A stretch of 12,148 nucleotides of DNA from Methanobacteriota archaeon (GCA_023430285.1 JAEZAV010000007.1:1-12148), one strand, 5' to 3'; counted from the stretch's first letter, positions 1-7,969 are shown. Numbers and translations: made by a program. The notes: generated by a model not told the origin, from the sequence alone.

Positions 1-288
1 GCATTTCCTGAAAAAACCAATGTACACTTTGTAAGTGTAATAAACAGGAATGAAATAGAAATGATCACATGGGAACGGGGTGCTGGTTTCACACTCGCAT
101 GTGGTACAGGTGCTACAGCATCTGTTATGGCAGGTTACAAGTTAGGAAAACTCGATGAAGAAGTTGAAGTGCATCTTCCTGGAGGCGAATTATTAATAAT
201 TGTTTATGAAATGGGAGAAGAAACCACCCTATTTATGGAAGGAGAAGCAGTTCTAGTTTTTGATGGTGTAATGGAACTTCAAATTTAA
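1..288 (+). CDS. dapF: Diaminopimelate epimerase, C-terminal third (5' end outside window)
   Basis: The reading frame is open from base 1 and ends at TAA 286-288, giving the last 95 residues of a protein that is usually about 270-290 residues long. The stretch [17 protein letters not shown] (residues about 25-41 of the fragment) is the second signature of diaminopimelate epimerase. It holds the Glu-Arg pair that binds substrate and the second catalytic cysteine in ACGTG. The preceding [10 protein letters not shown] and INRNEIE also fit the family. The enzyme interconverts LL- and meso-diaminopimelate in the cytoplasm, on the way to lysine. The first catalytic cysteine lies upstream and cannot be checked. 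The internal ATG at 61 is not a start, because homologous sequence continues before it. The family call is firm. Confidence 0.93.
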   Translation, partial: AFPEKTNVHFVSVINRNEIEMITWERGAGFTLACGTGATASVMAGYKLGKLDEEVEVHLPGGELLIIVYEMGEETTLFMEGEAVLVFDGVMELQI

Positions 289-307
289 TCTTCCTTTCTA
301 TTTCCCT

Positions 308-348
308 TCCAAATTGGGTTTTTTGGGCTGAGTTATAACCAATTTGGA
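308..348 (+). terminator. Inverted repeat downstream of dapF, possible terminator or structured 3' end
   Basis: TCCAAATTGG at 308-317 is repeated as its exact reverse complement at 339-348, giving a perfect 10-bp stem around a 21-nt loop that contains a T6 run. It begins 20 nt after the dapF stop codon. Archaeal termination depends mainly on T-rich tracts, so the hairpin may instead protect the mRNA end. Its role is inferred from position only. Confidence 0.4.
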
Positions 349-368
349 TCGGTTTTGTTTTAAACCGA
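349..368. repeat. Second small hairpin, abutting the first
   Basis: TCGGTTT at 349-355 pairs with AAACCGA at 362-368 across a 6-nt loop. It starts one base after the larger inverted repeat at 308-348, so the two stems could stack. A further 8-bp inverted pair, TTAGTTTC at 371-378 and GAAACTAA at 418-425, lies just beyond. The rest of the 297-bp spacer (289-585) shows no open frame I can support. Confidence 0.4.
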
Positions 369-548
369 GATTAGTTTCCAAAAACTTCCTGAAATTTTGG
401 GGAGGGTAAGATCTGTAGAAACTAACCAGGGAAATTAACATTTCTGAGGTCTACTACTATATTGTTCCCCCGATCATTAATACTTTTAGATCAGTATGTA
501 ATAATTTACTATTTTTAGAAAATCTAAGCTATGAATCTGATTTACAAT

Positions 549-556
549 AAAAAAAA
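549..556 (-). terminator. T-tract terminator candidate for cobJ
   Basis: A run of eight A on the plus strand reads as U8 in the leftward transcript, about 30 nt past the cobJ stop codon. Oligo-U runs are the usual archaeal termination signal. No hairpin precedes it. Confidence 0.4.
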
Positions 557-585
557 GATAGTAAAATAATCTTAATATAGGTTCA

Positions 586-1647
586 TTATTTGGTGTTGAA
601 AATACATTCCCTTCTTAATTTGAGGAGCTCTTTCTTTTTATTTTTAAGGTCATCTACTTCCTCAAGTATATCTGGTAACTTGGTCTGTATGCATTCAACC
701 GCATCGTCGCTGTGTATCCATTCACAATCTTCACAGCTCCAAACTCCCTTATCTTTTATCCATTTTCCACCAGTTGATCCCTCACCACAGGGATAGAATG
801 GACAGTAGCAGAACATACAATTCTGTGGATGGGAATGACACGGATAGTATTCACAGGATCTATTAGGTCCGTTATTCACTTCACCTTCGAGGTAATTTTC
901 GTAGAATTCCCTTGAAAGCGGATGTATTGAGCTTGAAACCTTGTATCCCCTAGGAGTTACCATGTAACCTTCTTCAACATAGGTCATGGAATTACCAATT
1001 ATTATGGTTGTTGACATGTTGATGTCTGAATCTGGAAGATCTTTCAAGGTTGTTATGGTTATATTGACACCAGTTTCCAGGGATTTCACAATACCAACAG
1101 GCGTATCTGGATTTCGGGTTTCTAATAAAATTTTGACAGATTCTTTAAAGGGTTTGGTTCGTGTTTTACTCAGCGGATTGTAGATAGCAATAACAAAATC
1201 AGCCTCTGAAGCTGCCTTTATCTTTCTTTTAATTTCTGATAAAGGTGTTAAAATATCACTGAAGCTTATCACGGCAAAATCATGAAGGGGTGCTCCCAAT
1301 TTCCCAGCAGCAAAATTTGCAGCTGAAACTCCCGGTACAACTTCCACTTCAACACCACTGAATTTACCAATGATTTGAAAAATAACATTTCCCATTCCAA
1401 AAACTCCGGGATCTCCAGAGCTGATTAGGGCCACTCGTTTTCCTTCCTTTGATTTAGCAATTGCAAGTTCTGCCCTTTTAATTTCATCCCCCATGCCCTT
1501 TAGAATGACTTCTTTACCTTCAGTCAAATCTTGAATATTTTTGATGTAGGATTTGTAAGTTATTATCACATCTGCAGCCTTTATAGCATTCATGGCCTTG
1601 ATGGTTATGTCTTCACGGGAAGGACCTATTCCTATCACACTGATCAT
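586..1647 (-). CDS. cobJ: Precorrin-3B / cobalt-factor III C17-methyltransferase with cysteine-rich C-terminal extension
   Basis: This SAM-dependent enzyme (CobJ, called CbiH in the anaerobic pathway) methylates C17 and contracts the corrin ring. Residues 1-240 are a tetrapyrrole methylase domain: N-terminal [22 protein letters not shown] near 77-87, [19 protein letters not shown] near 104-122, [10 protein letters not shown] near 154-163 and TTIIIGNS near 213-220. From about 260 a second domain holds nine cysteines (265, 270, 277, 280, 282, 287, 305, 308, 319), resembling the small Cys-rich domain family; it probably binds zinc or an Fe-S cluster. The last 25 residues are charged and helical. 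I chose ATG 1647 because AAGGTGA lies 5 nt before it; a GTG at 1656 is in frame but overlaps that site. The product should act with the CbiG and CbiB encoded 3-5 kb away. The function call is firm, the metal content inferred. Confidence 0.92.
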   Translation of the reverse strand: MISVIGIGPSREDITIKAMNAIKAADVIITYKSYIKNIQDLTEGKEVILKGMGDEIKRAELAIAKSKEGKRVALISSGDPGVFGMGNVIFQIIGKFSGVEVEVVPGVSAANFAAGKLGAPLHDFAVISFSDILTPLSEIKRKIKAASEADFVIAIYNPLSKTRTKPFKESVKILLETRNPDTPVGIVKSLETGVNITITTLKDLPDSDINMSTTIIIGNSMTYVEEGYMVTPRGYKVSSSIHPLSREFYENYLEGEVNNGPNRSCEYYPCHSHPQNCMFCYCPFYPCGEGSTGGKWIKDKGVWSCEDCEWIHSDDAVECIQTKLPDILEEVDDLKNKKKELLKLRRECIFNTK

Positions 1648-1732
1648 TGAATTCACCTTCTTAGATTTGAAAAAATTAAATATAATTTTTAAAATAGTAA
1701 AAAATCAAAATAAATTGATTTTTTGATGTAAT

Positions 1733-2254
1733 TTAAGTTGAATTTGCATTAACATTTCCGTAAAGTTTACGTGACGAAGTGATCTTTATGGTGTCAACGT
1801 CAATTACAAGTTCACCGTCTGATAACTTTGCATTTGCAGTTGCTGTTATACTAAATGTTTCATTGGCAGTTATTGTAATTACAGAACTGTTTGAACCTGA
1901 AATCGAATCTTTGTAACCTATAGCTGTTATGTTAACAGGAAATGTTGAAGCCTTTGTAGTTGAAGATACTTGAGCAGATATGGACTGCAAGTTTATCCCA
2001 TCTAATCCAGAACTACTTTGCAGTGCTGTAGCAACATCAGCTAAATTACTAACAGGTTTAGTTGTAGGATTGGTTATTATACTAGAGCTTGAACCGAAAT
2101 TGAATAAAGATGTTACCTCTTCGATCTGCATTCCTATCAGCTTACCAACATCTGGAGGTTGGGAAGTTACAATGGTGTAGGAACTGATCAACCCTGCTTC
2201 AAAGAACACAGCTATGAATGCTACGATCAATATGATTTTCAATAATCTGGACAA
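1733..2254 (-). CDS. Membrane-anchored, Ser/Thr-rich extracytoplasmic protein of unknown function
   Basis: I do not recognise a family. The protein of about 173 residues opens with a short basic stretch and one hydrophobic segment (roughly residues 4-28), which fits a signal anchor or uncleaved signal peptide. The rest is rich in Ser, Thr, Asn and alternating hydrophobic residues, suggesting a beta-rich domain on the outer face of the membrane. Four N-glycosylation sequons (NIT, NSS, NET, NST) are present, as expected for an archaeal surface protein. I see no catalytic motif and no cysteine. I chose TTG 2254 because AAGGTGG sits 5 nt upstream, the same geometry as in cobJ; TTG 2269 and GTG 2263 are alternatives that would place this ribosome site inside the gene. 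It is divergent from polB and shares a short promoter region with it. Confidence 0.6.
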   Translation of the reverse strand: MSRLLKIILIVAFIAVFFEAGLISSYTIVTSQPPDVGKLIGMQIEEVTSLFNFGSSSSIITNPTTKPVSNLADVATALQSSSGLDGINLQSISAQVSSTTKASTFPVNITAIGYKDSISGSNSSVITITANETFSITATANAKLSDGELVIDVDTIKITSSRKLYGNVNANST

Positions 2255-2310
2255 ATGTACCACCTTCAAAAAATTTCGATCTACTATTGGATTAACTATT
2301 ATAATTAGGA

Positions 2311-2320
2311 TTATAAATAT
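2311..2320 (+). promoter_or_regulatory. Probable TATA box of polB
   Basis: TTATAAATAT lies 57-66 nt before the chosen polB ATG and is preceded by a purine-rich BRE-like TTAGGA. A second TATA-like stretch (GTATAAAAATAT, 2348-2359) lies closer and would give an almost leaderless transcript. The spacer 2270-2376 must also hold the leftward promoter of the divergent gene. Confidence 0.4.
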
Positions 2321-2376
2321 AGTTTTAATAATGTTATTTGTAGTTGTGTATAAAAATATTTGATAATGGGATCCTA

Positions 2377-3882
2377 ATGAAAGAAGATATACTTTTGAAA
2401 TTTACAAATGCAGAACTTCTAATAGATGACTCTGCCTATGAAAAAATTATTCAACAAGAAAATTCCGTTCAGGTTGCAGATTCCCTGATAAAAGATATAT
2501 CCAGTTCAAATCAAGATTTTTTTGTTTTAACTGAATCTGTGGTGGATAATTTTCTTCAACAATATTTGTCTAACTACCAGGCCCCTGAGTCAAAACTAAA
2601 ATCTGATTTAGAAACCAGCTATGAAACTCAAAATGAAACTGTGAAAATGCCACAGAGCAAACTAATGGATATTCCACTTGATTTTCATGTATTAAAAGAT
2701 GCCAGTAAAAAATCATACACCAACGGAGAAATAAAGGACTTCACAGCCTATTTCAACAGCCGTTTCCAAAAGCTCAAGGCCATGCTAACAAAAAAACCAG
2801 GGTTAAGGGAAAGTGCCCCAATAAAAGAAGCAGGAAACCGTGATGGGGTTGTAAATGTGGTTGGTATGGTGAATGACATTAGAAACACCAAAAATAACCA
2901 TAAAATAATGGAAATTGAGGATGAAACTGGAGAAATGACAGTACTCATACACAACGAAAATCATTCCCTCTTTGAACAGGCTGAATCCATTGTCAAAGAC
3001 GAGGTTATAGGAGTTATTGGGAGTAAGAAGGGAACTTTGGTCATTGCTTCTGAATTAATCCATCCGAGTGTGCCAAGAATTGAAGAAAAAACAATGGATT
3101 TTTCAGCCGTATTCATATCCGATATTCATATTGGTAGTTCCACTTTCCAAGAAGAAGCTTTCAACAACTTTGTGAACTGGTTAAATGGTGACTTCGGAGA
3201 TGACACACAACAAGAAATAGCAAATGATGTGCGTTACCTTGTTGTGGCAGGTGACGTTGTGGATGGAATAGGCATTTACCCACATCAGGAAGAAGAGCTC
3301 ACCATTAAAAATATATATGAACAGTATGAAGAAGCTGCAAGATTATTGGGACAAATTGATAATGTTAAAATGATAATAGCTCCTGGAAACCACGATGCCT
3401 GTCGTTTAGCAGAACCTCAACCTGCTATTCCAGAAAATTATGCTGAAGATCTTTACAAGCTCAAAAACGCAGAATTTGTCAGCAACCCCTCTTTGGTTAG
3501 TCTTGATGGATTAAAAACCCTAATATACCATGGTAGAAGTTTTGATGATTTGGCCATGACCATAAACGGACTTTCTCACCAGACTTCAGATTTAATCATG
3601 AAAGAGTTAATAGAAAAAAGACATTTAGCTCCAATATATGGGGAAAGAACTCCTTTAGCTTCGGAATATGAGGATCATCTGGTTATCGAAGAAATTCCTG
3701 ATATATTCCATACAGGACATGTTCATATAAACGCTTACAAGAAACATAAAGGCATACACATGATAAATTCAGGAACGTTCCAATCTCAAACAGAGTTCCA
3801 GAAAATATACAACATCATGCCAACATGTGGAGAGGTTCCTGTTCTAAACAGGGGTGTTCTAAAGGTTCTTAAATTTACATAA
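2377..3882 (+). CDS. polB: DNA polymerase D small subunit (DP1), Mre11-like exonuclease
   Basis: This is the small, proofreading subunit of the archaeal replicative polymerase PolD, which partners with the large subunit DP2 (not in this window). It has 501 residues. Residues 1-70 are a helical N-terminal domain, followed by a polar linker to about 100. An OB fold lies near 157-231 ([13 protein letters not shown] to ASELIHP). A calcineurin-like phosphoesterase domain follows from about 243. Its metal ligands are all present: FISDIHIG (D249, H251), VAGDVVDG (D293), APGNHD (N338, H339), YHGRS (H385) and HTGHVH (H448, H450), so 3'-5' exonuclease activity should be intact. I chose ATG 2377 because GGGATCC precedes it closely and the upstream 11 codons from GTG 2344 do not look like the family. 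Oligo-T runs follow the stop. Location near the origin and cdc6 is typical of euryarchaea. Confidence 0.95.
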   Translation: MKEDILLKFTNAELLIDDSAYEKIIQQENSVQVADSLIKDISSSNQDFFVLTESVVDNFLQQYLSNYQAPESKLKSDLETSYETQNETVKMPQSKLMDIPLDFHVLKDASKKSYTNGEIKDFTAYFNSRFQKLKAMLTKKPGLRESAPIKEAGNRDGVVNVVGMVNDIRNTKNNHKIMEIEDETGEMTVLIHNENHSLFEQAESIVKDEVIGVIGSKKGTLVIASELIHPSVPRIEEKTMDFSAVFISDIHIGSSTFQEEAFNNFVNWLNGDFGDDTQQEIANDVRYLVVAGDVVDGIGIYPHQEEELTIKNIYEQYEEAARLLGQIDNVKMIIAPGNHDACRLAEPQPAIPENYAEDLYKLKNAEFVSNPSLVSLDGLKTLIYHGRSFDDLAMTINGLSHQTSDLIMKELIEKRHLAPIYGERTPLASEYEDHLVIEEIPDIFHTGHVHINAYKKHKGIHMINSGTFQSQTEFQKIYNIMPTCGEVPVLNRGVLKVLKFT

Positions 3883-3883
3883 A

Positions 3884-3902
3884 TTTTTTAGATTATTTTT
3901 TT
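3884..3902 (+). terminator. T-rich terminator candidate after polB
   Basis: Two oligo-T runs (T6 at 3884-3889 and T7 at 3896-3902) directly follow the polB stop codon, before the aldolase gene. They suggest termination, complete or partial, between the two genes. Confidence 0.4.
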
Positions 3903-3915
3903 GAGAGTGTTATTC

Positions 3916-4503
3916 ATGGATCATGAAACAGTAGTTAAAAATATGGTTGAAACTTCCCATTTACTCTATAACAAGGGACTTGTTCCGGGTAAGTCAGGAA
4001 ATATAAGTGTGAAGTACGTAAAAGATGGTTTGAATGTTGTTGCTGTTACCCCCAGTGGATCTTCTTTTAAAACTTTGAAAGAAACAGACATAGTTCTGGT
4101 TGATCTCGAGGGAAATATTGTATCAAATACAAATCAGGTTCCAACTTCAGAATTGGAGATGCACCTAAATATCTATAAATTAAGGAATAATGTTGGTGCA
4201 GTTGTACATACCCATTCTCCAATAACAACGGGTTTTGCATTTTCTGATGAAAAAATTAGAAGATTTGAAGGTTTTGGCCCTATTGAGGACGAATTCCTTA
4301 AAGTTGTGGACTACCATCCGCCTGGAAGTTCTGATCTGGCAAACACTGTTTCAGAAGGTTTGTTAAATCAGGATATTGTTGTGTTAAAAGACCATGGAAT
4401 GGTAGCAGTTGGTAAAAATTTAGATGAGGCAACTCTCCTTGCAGAATTTGTAGAAGATAGTGCCAAAATTCAATTTGTAAAAAAAATGTTAATGTCTAAT
4501 TGA
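3916..4503 (+). CDS. fucA: Class II aldolase, L-fuculose-1-phosphate aldolase-like
   Basis: The 195-residue protein belongs to the zinc-dependent class II aldolase/adducin family. Visible motifs are GKSGNISVK near 25-33, VTPSGSS near 44-50, TSELEMH with the putative catalytic Glu79, the zinc ligands in HTHSP (H98, H100) and H160 in [10 protein letters not shown]. In methanogens, homologues have been linked to cleavage of fuculose 1-phosphate to lactaldehyde and dihydroxyacetone phosphate, which feeds lactate into coenzyme F420; that is family knowledge, not visible here. Other sugar-phosphate substrates are possible. I chose ATG 3916 because GAGAGTG lies 6 nt upstream; TTG 3901 is an alternative. 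The gene follows polB by 33 nt, but T runs separate them. Its 3' end overlaps the opposing UPF0147 gene. Confidence 0.82.
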   Translation: MDHETVVKNMVETSHLLYNKGLVPGKSGNISVKYVKDGLNVVAVTPSGSSFKTLKETDIVLVDLEGNIVSNTNQVPTSELEMHLNIYKLRNNVGAVVHTHSPITTGFAFSDEKIRRFEGFGPIEDEFLKVVDYHPPGSSDLANTVSEGLLNQDIVVLKDHGMVAVGKNLDEATLLAEFVEDSAKIQFVKKMLMSN

Positions 4504-4743
4504 TTCTAATTCGCTTAAAACGTTCCAAATAAGTGTCCTTGCATGGATAGGGATATTTGGATCGTTACTGATTTCATCCAATATTGAAATTACAGTACTA
4601 GCCCTTACTGTTGGTTCATCATCATCTTTAGATAGTAATTCCTTTGATTCTTCTGCAGCTCTTCTAATATTTCTAGGAACACTAGTATCCTCAGTTATAT
4701 GTTGTAAAATTTGATTACATCGTTCAAAAGCATCTTGACTCAT
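4489..4743 (-). CDS. UPF0147 family small protein
   Basis: The 84-residue, acidic and predicted all-helical protein matches the archaeal UPF0147 family as I know it: a short domain with [18 protein letters not shown] (residues about 20-37) and a related second half, [19 protein letters not shown] (about 61-79). The two halves look like an internal repeat of a helical hairpin. Its function is unknown. The start ATG 4743 is well supported by GGAGG 7 nt upstream. It lies 127 nt downstream of cbiG on the same strand, with AT-rich, TATA-like sequence between, so it probably has its own promoter. Its last 15 bp overlap the 3' end of the aldolase gene, tail to tail. Confidence 0.85.
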   Translation of the reverse strand: MSQDAFERCNQILQHITEDTSVPRNIRRAAEESKELLSKDDDEPTVRASTVISILDEISNDPNIPIHARTLIWNVLSELESIRH

Positions 4744-4870
4744 AATTCTGCCTCCATTTAAATTAAATGTTAAAATTTTGAATTAAATATTTAATATTAA
4801 AGAGTTATATCCATGTGTTTTTATATCTTCTGATTAAAAAGGTTTTGGTTGATAAAAATTTTTGAAAGAT

Positions 4871-5863
4871 TCAGTTGGAGGACAGTGCAATTGCAACTGT
4901 AACTCCCTCGTATGAAGTTTTTCTCAATATGAGTCTGGAGTTTTTTCCGGCTTCAATGAGAGATGATGGTTCACATACTCCACCTATTCCAAATTTAGAC
5001 TTTACAAATTCCGAATCGTTCGTGTCGGGGTTGGTGAAGTTTTTCAATTCAGATTCAGATATTATTTTTAAAGGTTTATTAAGGGTTTTAGCTGCTTCTA
5101 AAATTCCACGCTCATTTTTTTTCATTTCACCTGTTGCAAACATATTTATTCGTTCTATAGGTATATCTAAATTTGCTATTGCCAAATAAATTGCCTTAAG
5201 TACCTTTTCAGTGCTTATATTCCTTCTTGATCCCAGTCCTAGAACAACTTTTTTTTCTATTAGTTCCATATCTGCAGTTCCATTGGAAACCAATAGTTTC
5301 TGGGAATGTTTATTTCCTTGTTCGTAGGAATCTGAAATTTCAGTATCATTCCATAAATATTCATAGTTAGAATTGTAATCTATCCATACTTCTTGATTGT
5401 TTATAAGAGATGAATTGATTGATTTTATGTTGGATACTGGAATCAGTTCAAAATGGTACTTGTTTGCAAGACAATCAACACCAAATTTGCGGTTTAAGTC
5501 TGTTGAAGTGGTTATCACTGGATCTGATCCCATGAGATCAGCTATTTTGTGTGTTAATTTGTTTGCACCACCCAAATGTCCGGATAATAAACTGATAACA
5601 TGTTTCCCTTTTTCGTCAAGGATAAGAACAGCAGGATCGTTTTCCTTGGTTTTTATGAGTGGGCAGATATTTCTAACCATTATTCCAGTGGCCATTATTC
5701 CTATGATACAATCAAATTTGTTGAAAGAATTAATTAGAGTCTTTTTAACGTTTTTATGGAACATTTGAACTTTGATTATTGTGTTGTCAGTGAGTAGTTT
5801 ATTTTGTAACGATTCCCCCAAAATTTTCCCGTTTTCTGTTACTGTTATAATTGCAATTTTCAT
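4871..5863 (-). CDS. cbiG: Cobalt-precorrin-5A hydrolase
   Basis: CbiG opens the delta-lactone of cobalt-precorrin-5A and releases acetaldehyde, in the anaerobic (early cobalt insertion) corrin pathway. The 330 residues show the expected order. The N-terminal domain has CIIGIMATGIMVRNICPLI near 52-70 and VISLLSGHLGGANKL near 89-103. A variable linker spans about 140-200. The C-terminal domain has VVLGLGSRRNIS near 206-217 and GIGGVCEPSSL near 292-302. The start ATG 5863 has no strong ribosome site. It follows cbiB by 36 nt on the same strand, so the two are probably co-transcribed and the downstream gene may rely on coupling or a weak site. The conserved glycine-rich segments are intact. Together with cobJ nearby, it shows the cobalamin genes are clustered but not in one operon. 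Confidence 0.93.
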   Translation of the reverse strand: MKIAIITVTENGKILGESLQNKLLTDNTIIKVQMFHKNVKKTLINSFNKFDCIIGIMATGIMVRNICPLIKTKENDPAVLILDEKGKHVISLLSGHLGGANKLTHKIADLMGSDPVITTSTDLNRKFGVDCLANKYHFELIPVSNIKSINSSLINNQEVWIDYNSNYEYLWNDTEISDSYEQGNKHSQKLLVSNGTADMELIEKKVVLGLGSRRNISTEKVLKAIYLAIANLDIPIERINMFATGEMKKNERGILEAAKTLNKPLKIISESELKNFTNPDTNDSEFVKSKFGIGGVCEPSSLIEAGKNSRLILRKTSYEGVTVAIALSSN

Positions 5864-5899
5864 TTTTGAAAACCCATAAAATTTTTTTATGCTTTTATT

Positions 5900-6829
5900 T
5901 TAGATCCAATTCATGATAACAATTGTCAATGCCATGTAACATATTACTGAAATTATCAAAAATATCAGTACAGTTAATTTCGTTAAAAGAATGGTTTTTG
6001 AAATGGTTTCTGTGGTTAAAGGATGTATCGGTTCTCCTAATTGATAAACTCCCTTTTTTTCCAGTTTTATTCCTAATGCTCCAGCTGCAGCTGCCATGGT
6101 GTAGCCAGAATTGGGACTGGGAGTTTTTCTTGCATCCTTTACCATGATCCTGTACGAATTTTTCCAGTCCATTCTTAAGATCCATGCAGCTATAACCATT
6201 AGAAATCCTGTAATCCTTGCAGGAACATAATTTAGTACATCATCTAGTTTAGCTGGAAACCAACCTGTTTTTATGTACTGGGGTGTTTTGTAACCCATCA
6301 TAGCGTCTAAAGTATTCACAACCCTGTAAAATACAGCTCCTAAAATTCCAAATATGAAAGTGTATATGAGGGGTGCGGTTATGGAATCAGTTATATTTTC
6401 CGTTAAAGTTTCGATGGCTGCAGATATTATGTCAGATTCTTCAAGATCAGAAGTTTCTCTGCTTACCAAATATGAAATTGAATGTTTAGCTTTTTCAAGA
6501 TCTTCATTCAAATCTTCTTCTATTTTTTTCACAGAAGTGATGAGTGATCTGATGGCAAAGGTGGTTGACAATAAAACTGCAGCAACCAATAGATAGATGT
6601 AATAATTAAACTTAGACAGGTCTAATATGGAATAAGTGATTATTATGGGAATAATTAAGGTTACTATGGTGATGATAAAACCTGTGAACTTGGTGTTGTG
6701 ACTATTTAAAGATTTTATTAGGTAATTTATTAATTTACCAACAAGCACAACAGGGTGGATTCTTGATGGTAACTCACCAAACAGGATATCGATCAGCACA
6801 GCTGCCAAAATTATTATTATCAAATTCAT
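5900..6829 (-). CDS. cbiB: Adenosylcobinamide-phosphate synthase (integral membrane)
   Basis: CbiB (CobD in the aerobic naming) attaches the aminopropanol side chain to adenosylcobyric acid at the membrane. The 309-residue protein has hydrophobic segments near residues 2-17, 49-69, 76-93, 150-168, 206-219 and 283-308. Family motifs in order are SRETSDLEESDI (123-134), ETLTENITDSITAPL (140-154), NTLDAMMGY (172-180), NYVPARIT (200-207) and SPNSGYTMAAAAGALG (238-253). ATG 6829 is preceded by GGAG with a 7-nt gap. It is the first gene of a leftward unit, cbiB-cbiG, whose promoter must lie in the left edge of the origin region; TTTAAATT near 6863-6870 on the minus strand is a possible TATA box. 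Transcription runs away from the origin. Confidence 0.94.
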   Translation of the reverse strand: MNLIIIILAAVLIDILFGELPSRIHPVVLVGKLINYLIKSLNSHNTKFTGFIITIVTLIIPIIITYSILDLSKFNYYIYLLVAAVLLSTTFAIRSLITSVKKIEEDLNEDLEKAKHSISYLVSRETSDLEESDIISAAIETLTENITDSITAPLIYTFIFGILGAVFYRVVNTLDAMMGYKTPQYIKTGWFPAKLDDVLNYVPARITGFLMVIAAWILRMDWKNSYRIMVKDARKTPSPNSGYTMAAAAGALGIKLEKKGVYQLGEPIHPLTTETISKTILLTKLTVLIFLIISVICYMALTIVIMNWI

Positions 6830-7049
6830 TAATGGGCTCCAAAAAAATTTATCAAAATATTGAATTTAAATCTATTTTAAAGTCTAATTTCAAGTTATTA
6901 TGAATTTACGGGAATTTTTAATATAATAAATTAAATTGTTCTTTATGATATGTTTAAGTTTTGATGGATTAACTTTTGTAGATTGTTTCAGTGAATTATG
7001 AATGATCTTGGTTACTTATGGGGTTTTTTGTATGATCATATTTGAGGAT

Positions 7050-7072
7050 GAGAGATGCATTTCAAGTGTAAA
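7050..7072 (-). repeat. Origin recognition box 1 (left array)
   Basis: On the minus strand it reads TTTACACTTGAAATGCA followed by TCTCTC. It is the outermost left box and the closest of the three left boxes to the consensus. The last right-hand box is its inverted counterpart. Confidence 0.9.
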
Positions 7073-7150
7073 ATAAATTTTTTCAAAAAAAATTTGAGAC
7101 AGTTTAATTTGATTGGTAATTCTTCATTTTATCGTGTATTTTATGACAGT

Positions 7151-7173
7151 AAGAGATCAATTTCAAGTGTAAA
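7151..7173 (-). repeat. Origin recognition box 2 (left array)
   Basis: The minus strand carries TTTACACTTGAAAT exactly, then diverges (TGATCTCTT) at the base pairs just after the core. Its inner edge is 101 bp from that of box 1. Confidence 0.87.
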
Positions 7174-7223
7174 AATAAATGTGAAAACCGTTGTCAAGAA
7201 TTGTTATTAAAAAAATCAAATTT

Positions 7224-7246
7224 TAAAGGTATGTTGCAAGTGTAAA
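7224..7246 (-). repeat. Origin recognition box 3 (left array, divergent)
   Basis: The minus strand reads TTTACACTTG and then CAACATACCT, so GAAAT of the core is changed to GCAAC. It lies 73 bp from box 2, close to seven helical turns, and borders the AT-rich core directly. Confidence 0.78.
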
Positions 7247-7390
7247 AATTTATTTTTTTGAACATTTGCATTAGTTTTATTAAGATTACTAAATTAAAAT
7301 AGGGTAAAATTTTGATGTTCCTTACTAAAAAATAGGTAATTTAATTGAAAATGTAGATTTTGTTATTAATTACTTTAATCTGTGTTAAAA

Positions 7391-7556
7391 AAAATTTTTT
7401 GGATTATTTTTTTGTTGGATCCTAACTTCTTTTTTTATATTTATTTTATTTTTAATTTTATATTTATTTTTAAAAAAATTTTATACTGATATTTTAATAA
7501 TTTTTTTAATATATAAATTTAATTATTATTATTTTTAAATTATTTAATATATGTTT
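7391..7556. other. Extremely AT-rich core, likely duplex unwinding element
   Basis: Within 7430-7552 (123 bp) I count only two G or C bases (7486 and 7488). The left part (about 7391-7480) is T-dominated on the plus strand, with long T runs. Such DNA melts readily, and it lies midway between the two inverted box arrays. The broader low-GC stretch extends from 7247 to 7841. Confidence 0.75.
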
Positions 7557-7841
7557 AGTAAACTCTACTAAGAAAGAGCAAAAAGAGTAGAATAGAAGTA
7601 TTATAGCTTAAAGAGAAATACTTAAGTTAGAAAAGCTTTTAATTAGAAATTAGAAACTCATTAAACATTACTAAATTTTTTAGCTTAAATTCTTTAAATT
7701 TCATTAAAATTTTTAAATATTTTCAGCAACAAAACATTTATCAAAATATATTATTTCTCCAAGAATCACAATACAAATTTTATTATTTTTTTAACATTTA
7801 ATAATAACAAAACTATAATACTCACTGAATACTGAATGATA

Positions 7842-7864
7842 TTTACACTTGAAATGTACCTTTC
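7842..7864 (+). repeat. Origin recognition box 4 (right array, type A)
   Basis: The plus strand reads TTTACACTTGAAATGTACCT and then TTC. It is the innermost right box, bordering the AT-rich core, and begins 53 bp before box 5. Confidence 0.9.
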
Positions 7865-7894
7865 ACCCTGAAATTTTTGGATTTGAAAGGTTTG

Positions 7895-7917
7895 TTTACA
7901 GTTGAAATGCACCTCTC
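7895..7917 (+). repeat. Origin recognition box 5 (right array, type B)
   Basis: The plus strand reads TTTACAGTTGAAATGCACCT and then CTC. It differs from box 4 by ACAG for ACAC and GCACC for GTACC. It begins 52 bp before box 6. Confidence 0.9.
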
Positions 7918-7946
7918 GGATCTCATAACCAATATTGGTGATGTTT

Positions 7947-7969
7947 TTTACACTTGAAATGTACCTCTC
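7947..7969 (+). repeat. Origin recognition box 6 (right array, type A)
   Basis: The plus strand reads TTTACACTTGAAATGTACCT and then CTC, identical to box 4 except for one base near the end. It begins 52 bp before box 7. Confidence 0.9.

Noticed and set aside
61..63. ATG 61 as the start of a small 75-residue gene
   Set aside because: The frame is open to base 1 and the upstream residues continue the diaminopimelate epimerase homology, so this is an internal Met.
85..105. Phe in GAGFT of DapF as loss of a catalytic Glu
   Set aside because: The conserved substrate-binding Glu is the one in the ERG stretch just before; the later position varies among homologues, for example in plants.
5397..5768. 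123-residue plus-strand frame opposite cbiG
   Set aside because: It is antisense to a firm gene and shows no recognisable family.
5895..6185. 96-residue minus-strand frame inside cbiB
   Set aside because: It lies wholly within cbiB in another frame and has low-complexity, shadow-like composition.
7031..7040. TATGATCATA perfect 10-bp palindrome as a regulator site
   Set aside because: It is short, single and AT-rich, and so expected by chance here.
7124..7138. CATTTTATCGTGTA as an extra left origin box
   Set aside because: It needs an inserted base plus mismatches, and its spacing to boxes 1 and 2 fits no helical pattern.
7560..7700. Small RNA gene in the purine-rich segment of the origin
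   Set aside because: There is no stable hairpin, no box C/D or tRNA-like structure, and no clear promoter or terminator.
7864..7880. ACCCTGAAATTTTTGG as an extra box between boxes 4 and 5
   Set aside because: Only TGAAAT is shared with the core, and it would break the 52-53 bp spacing.
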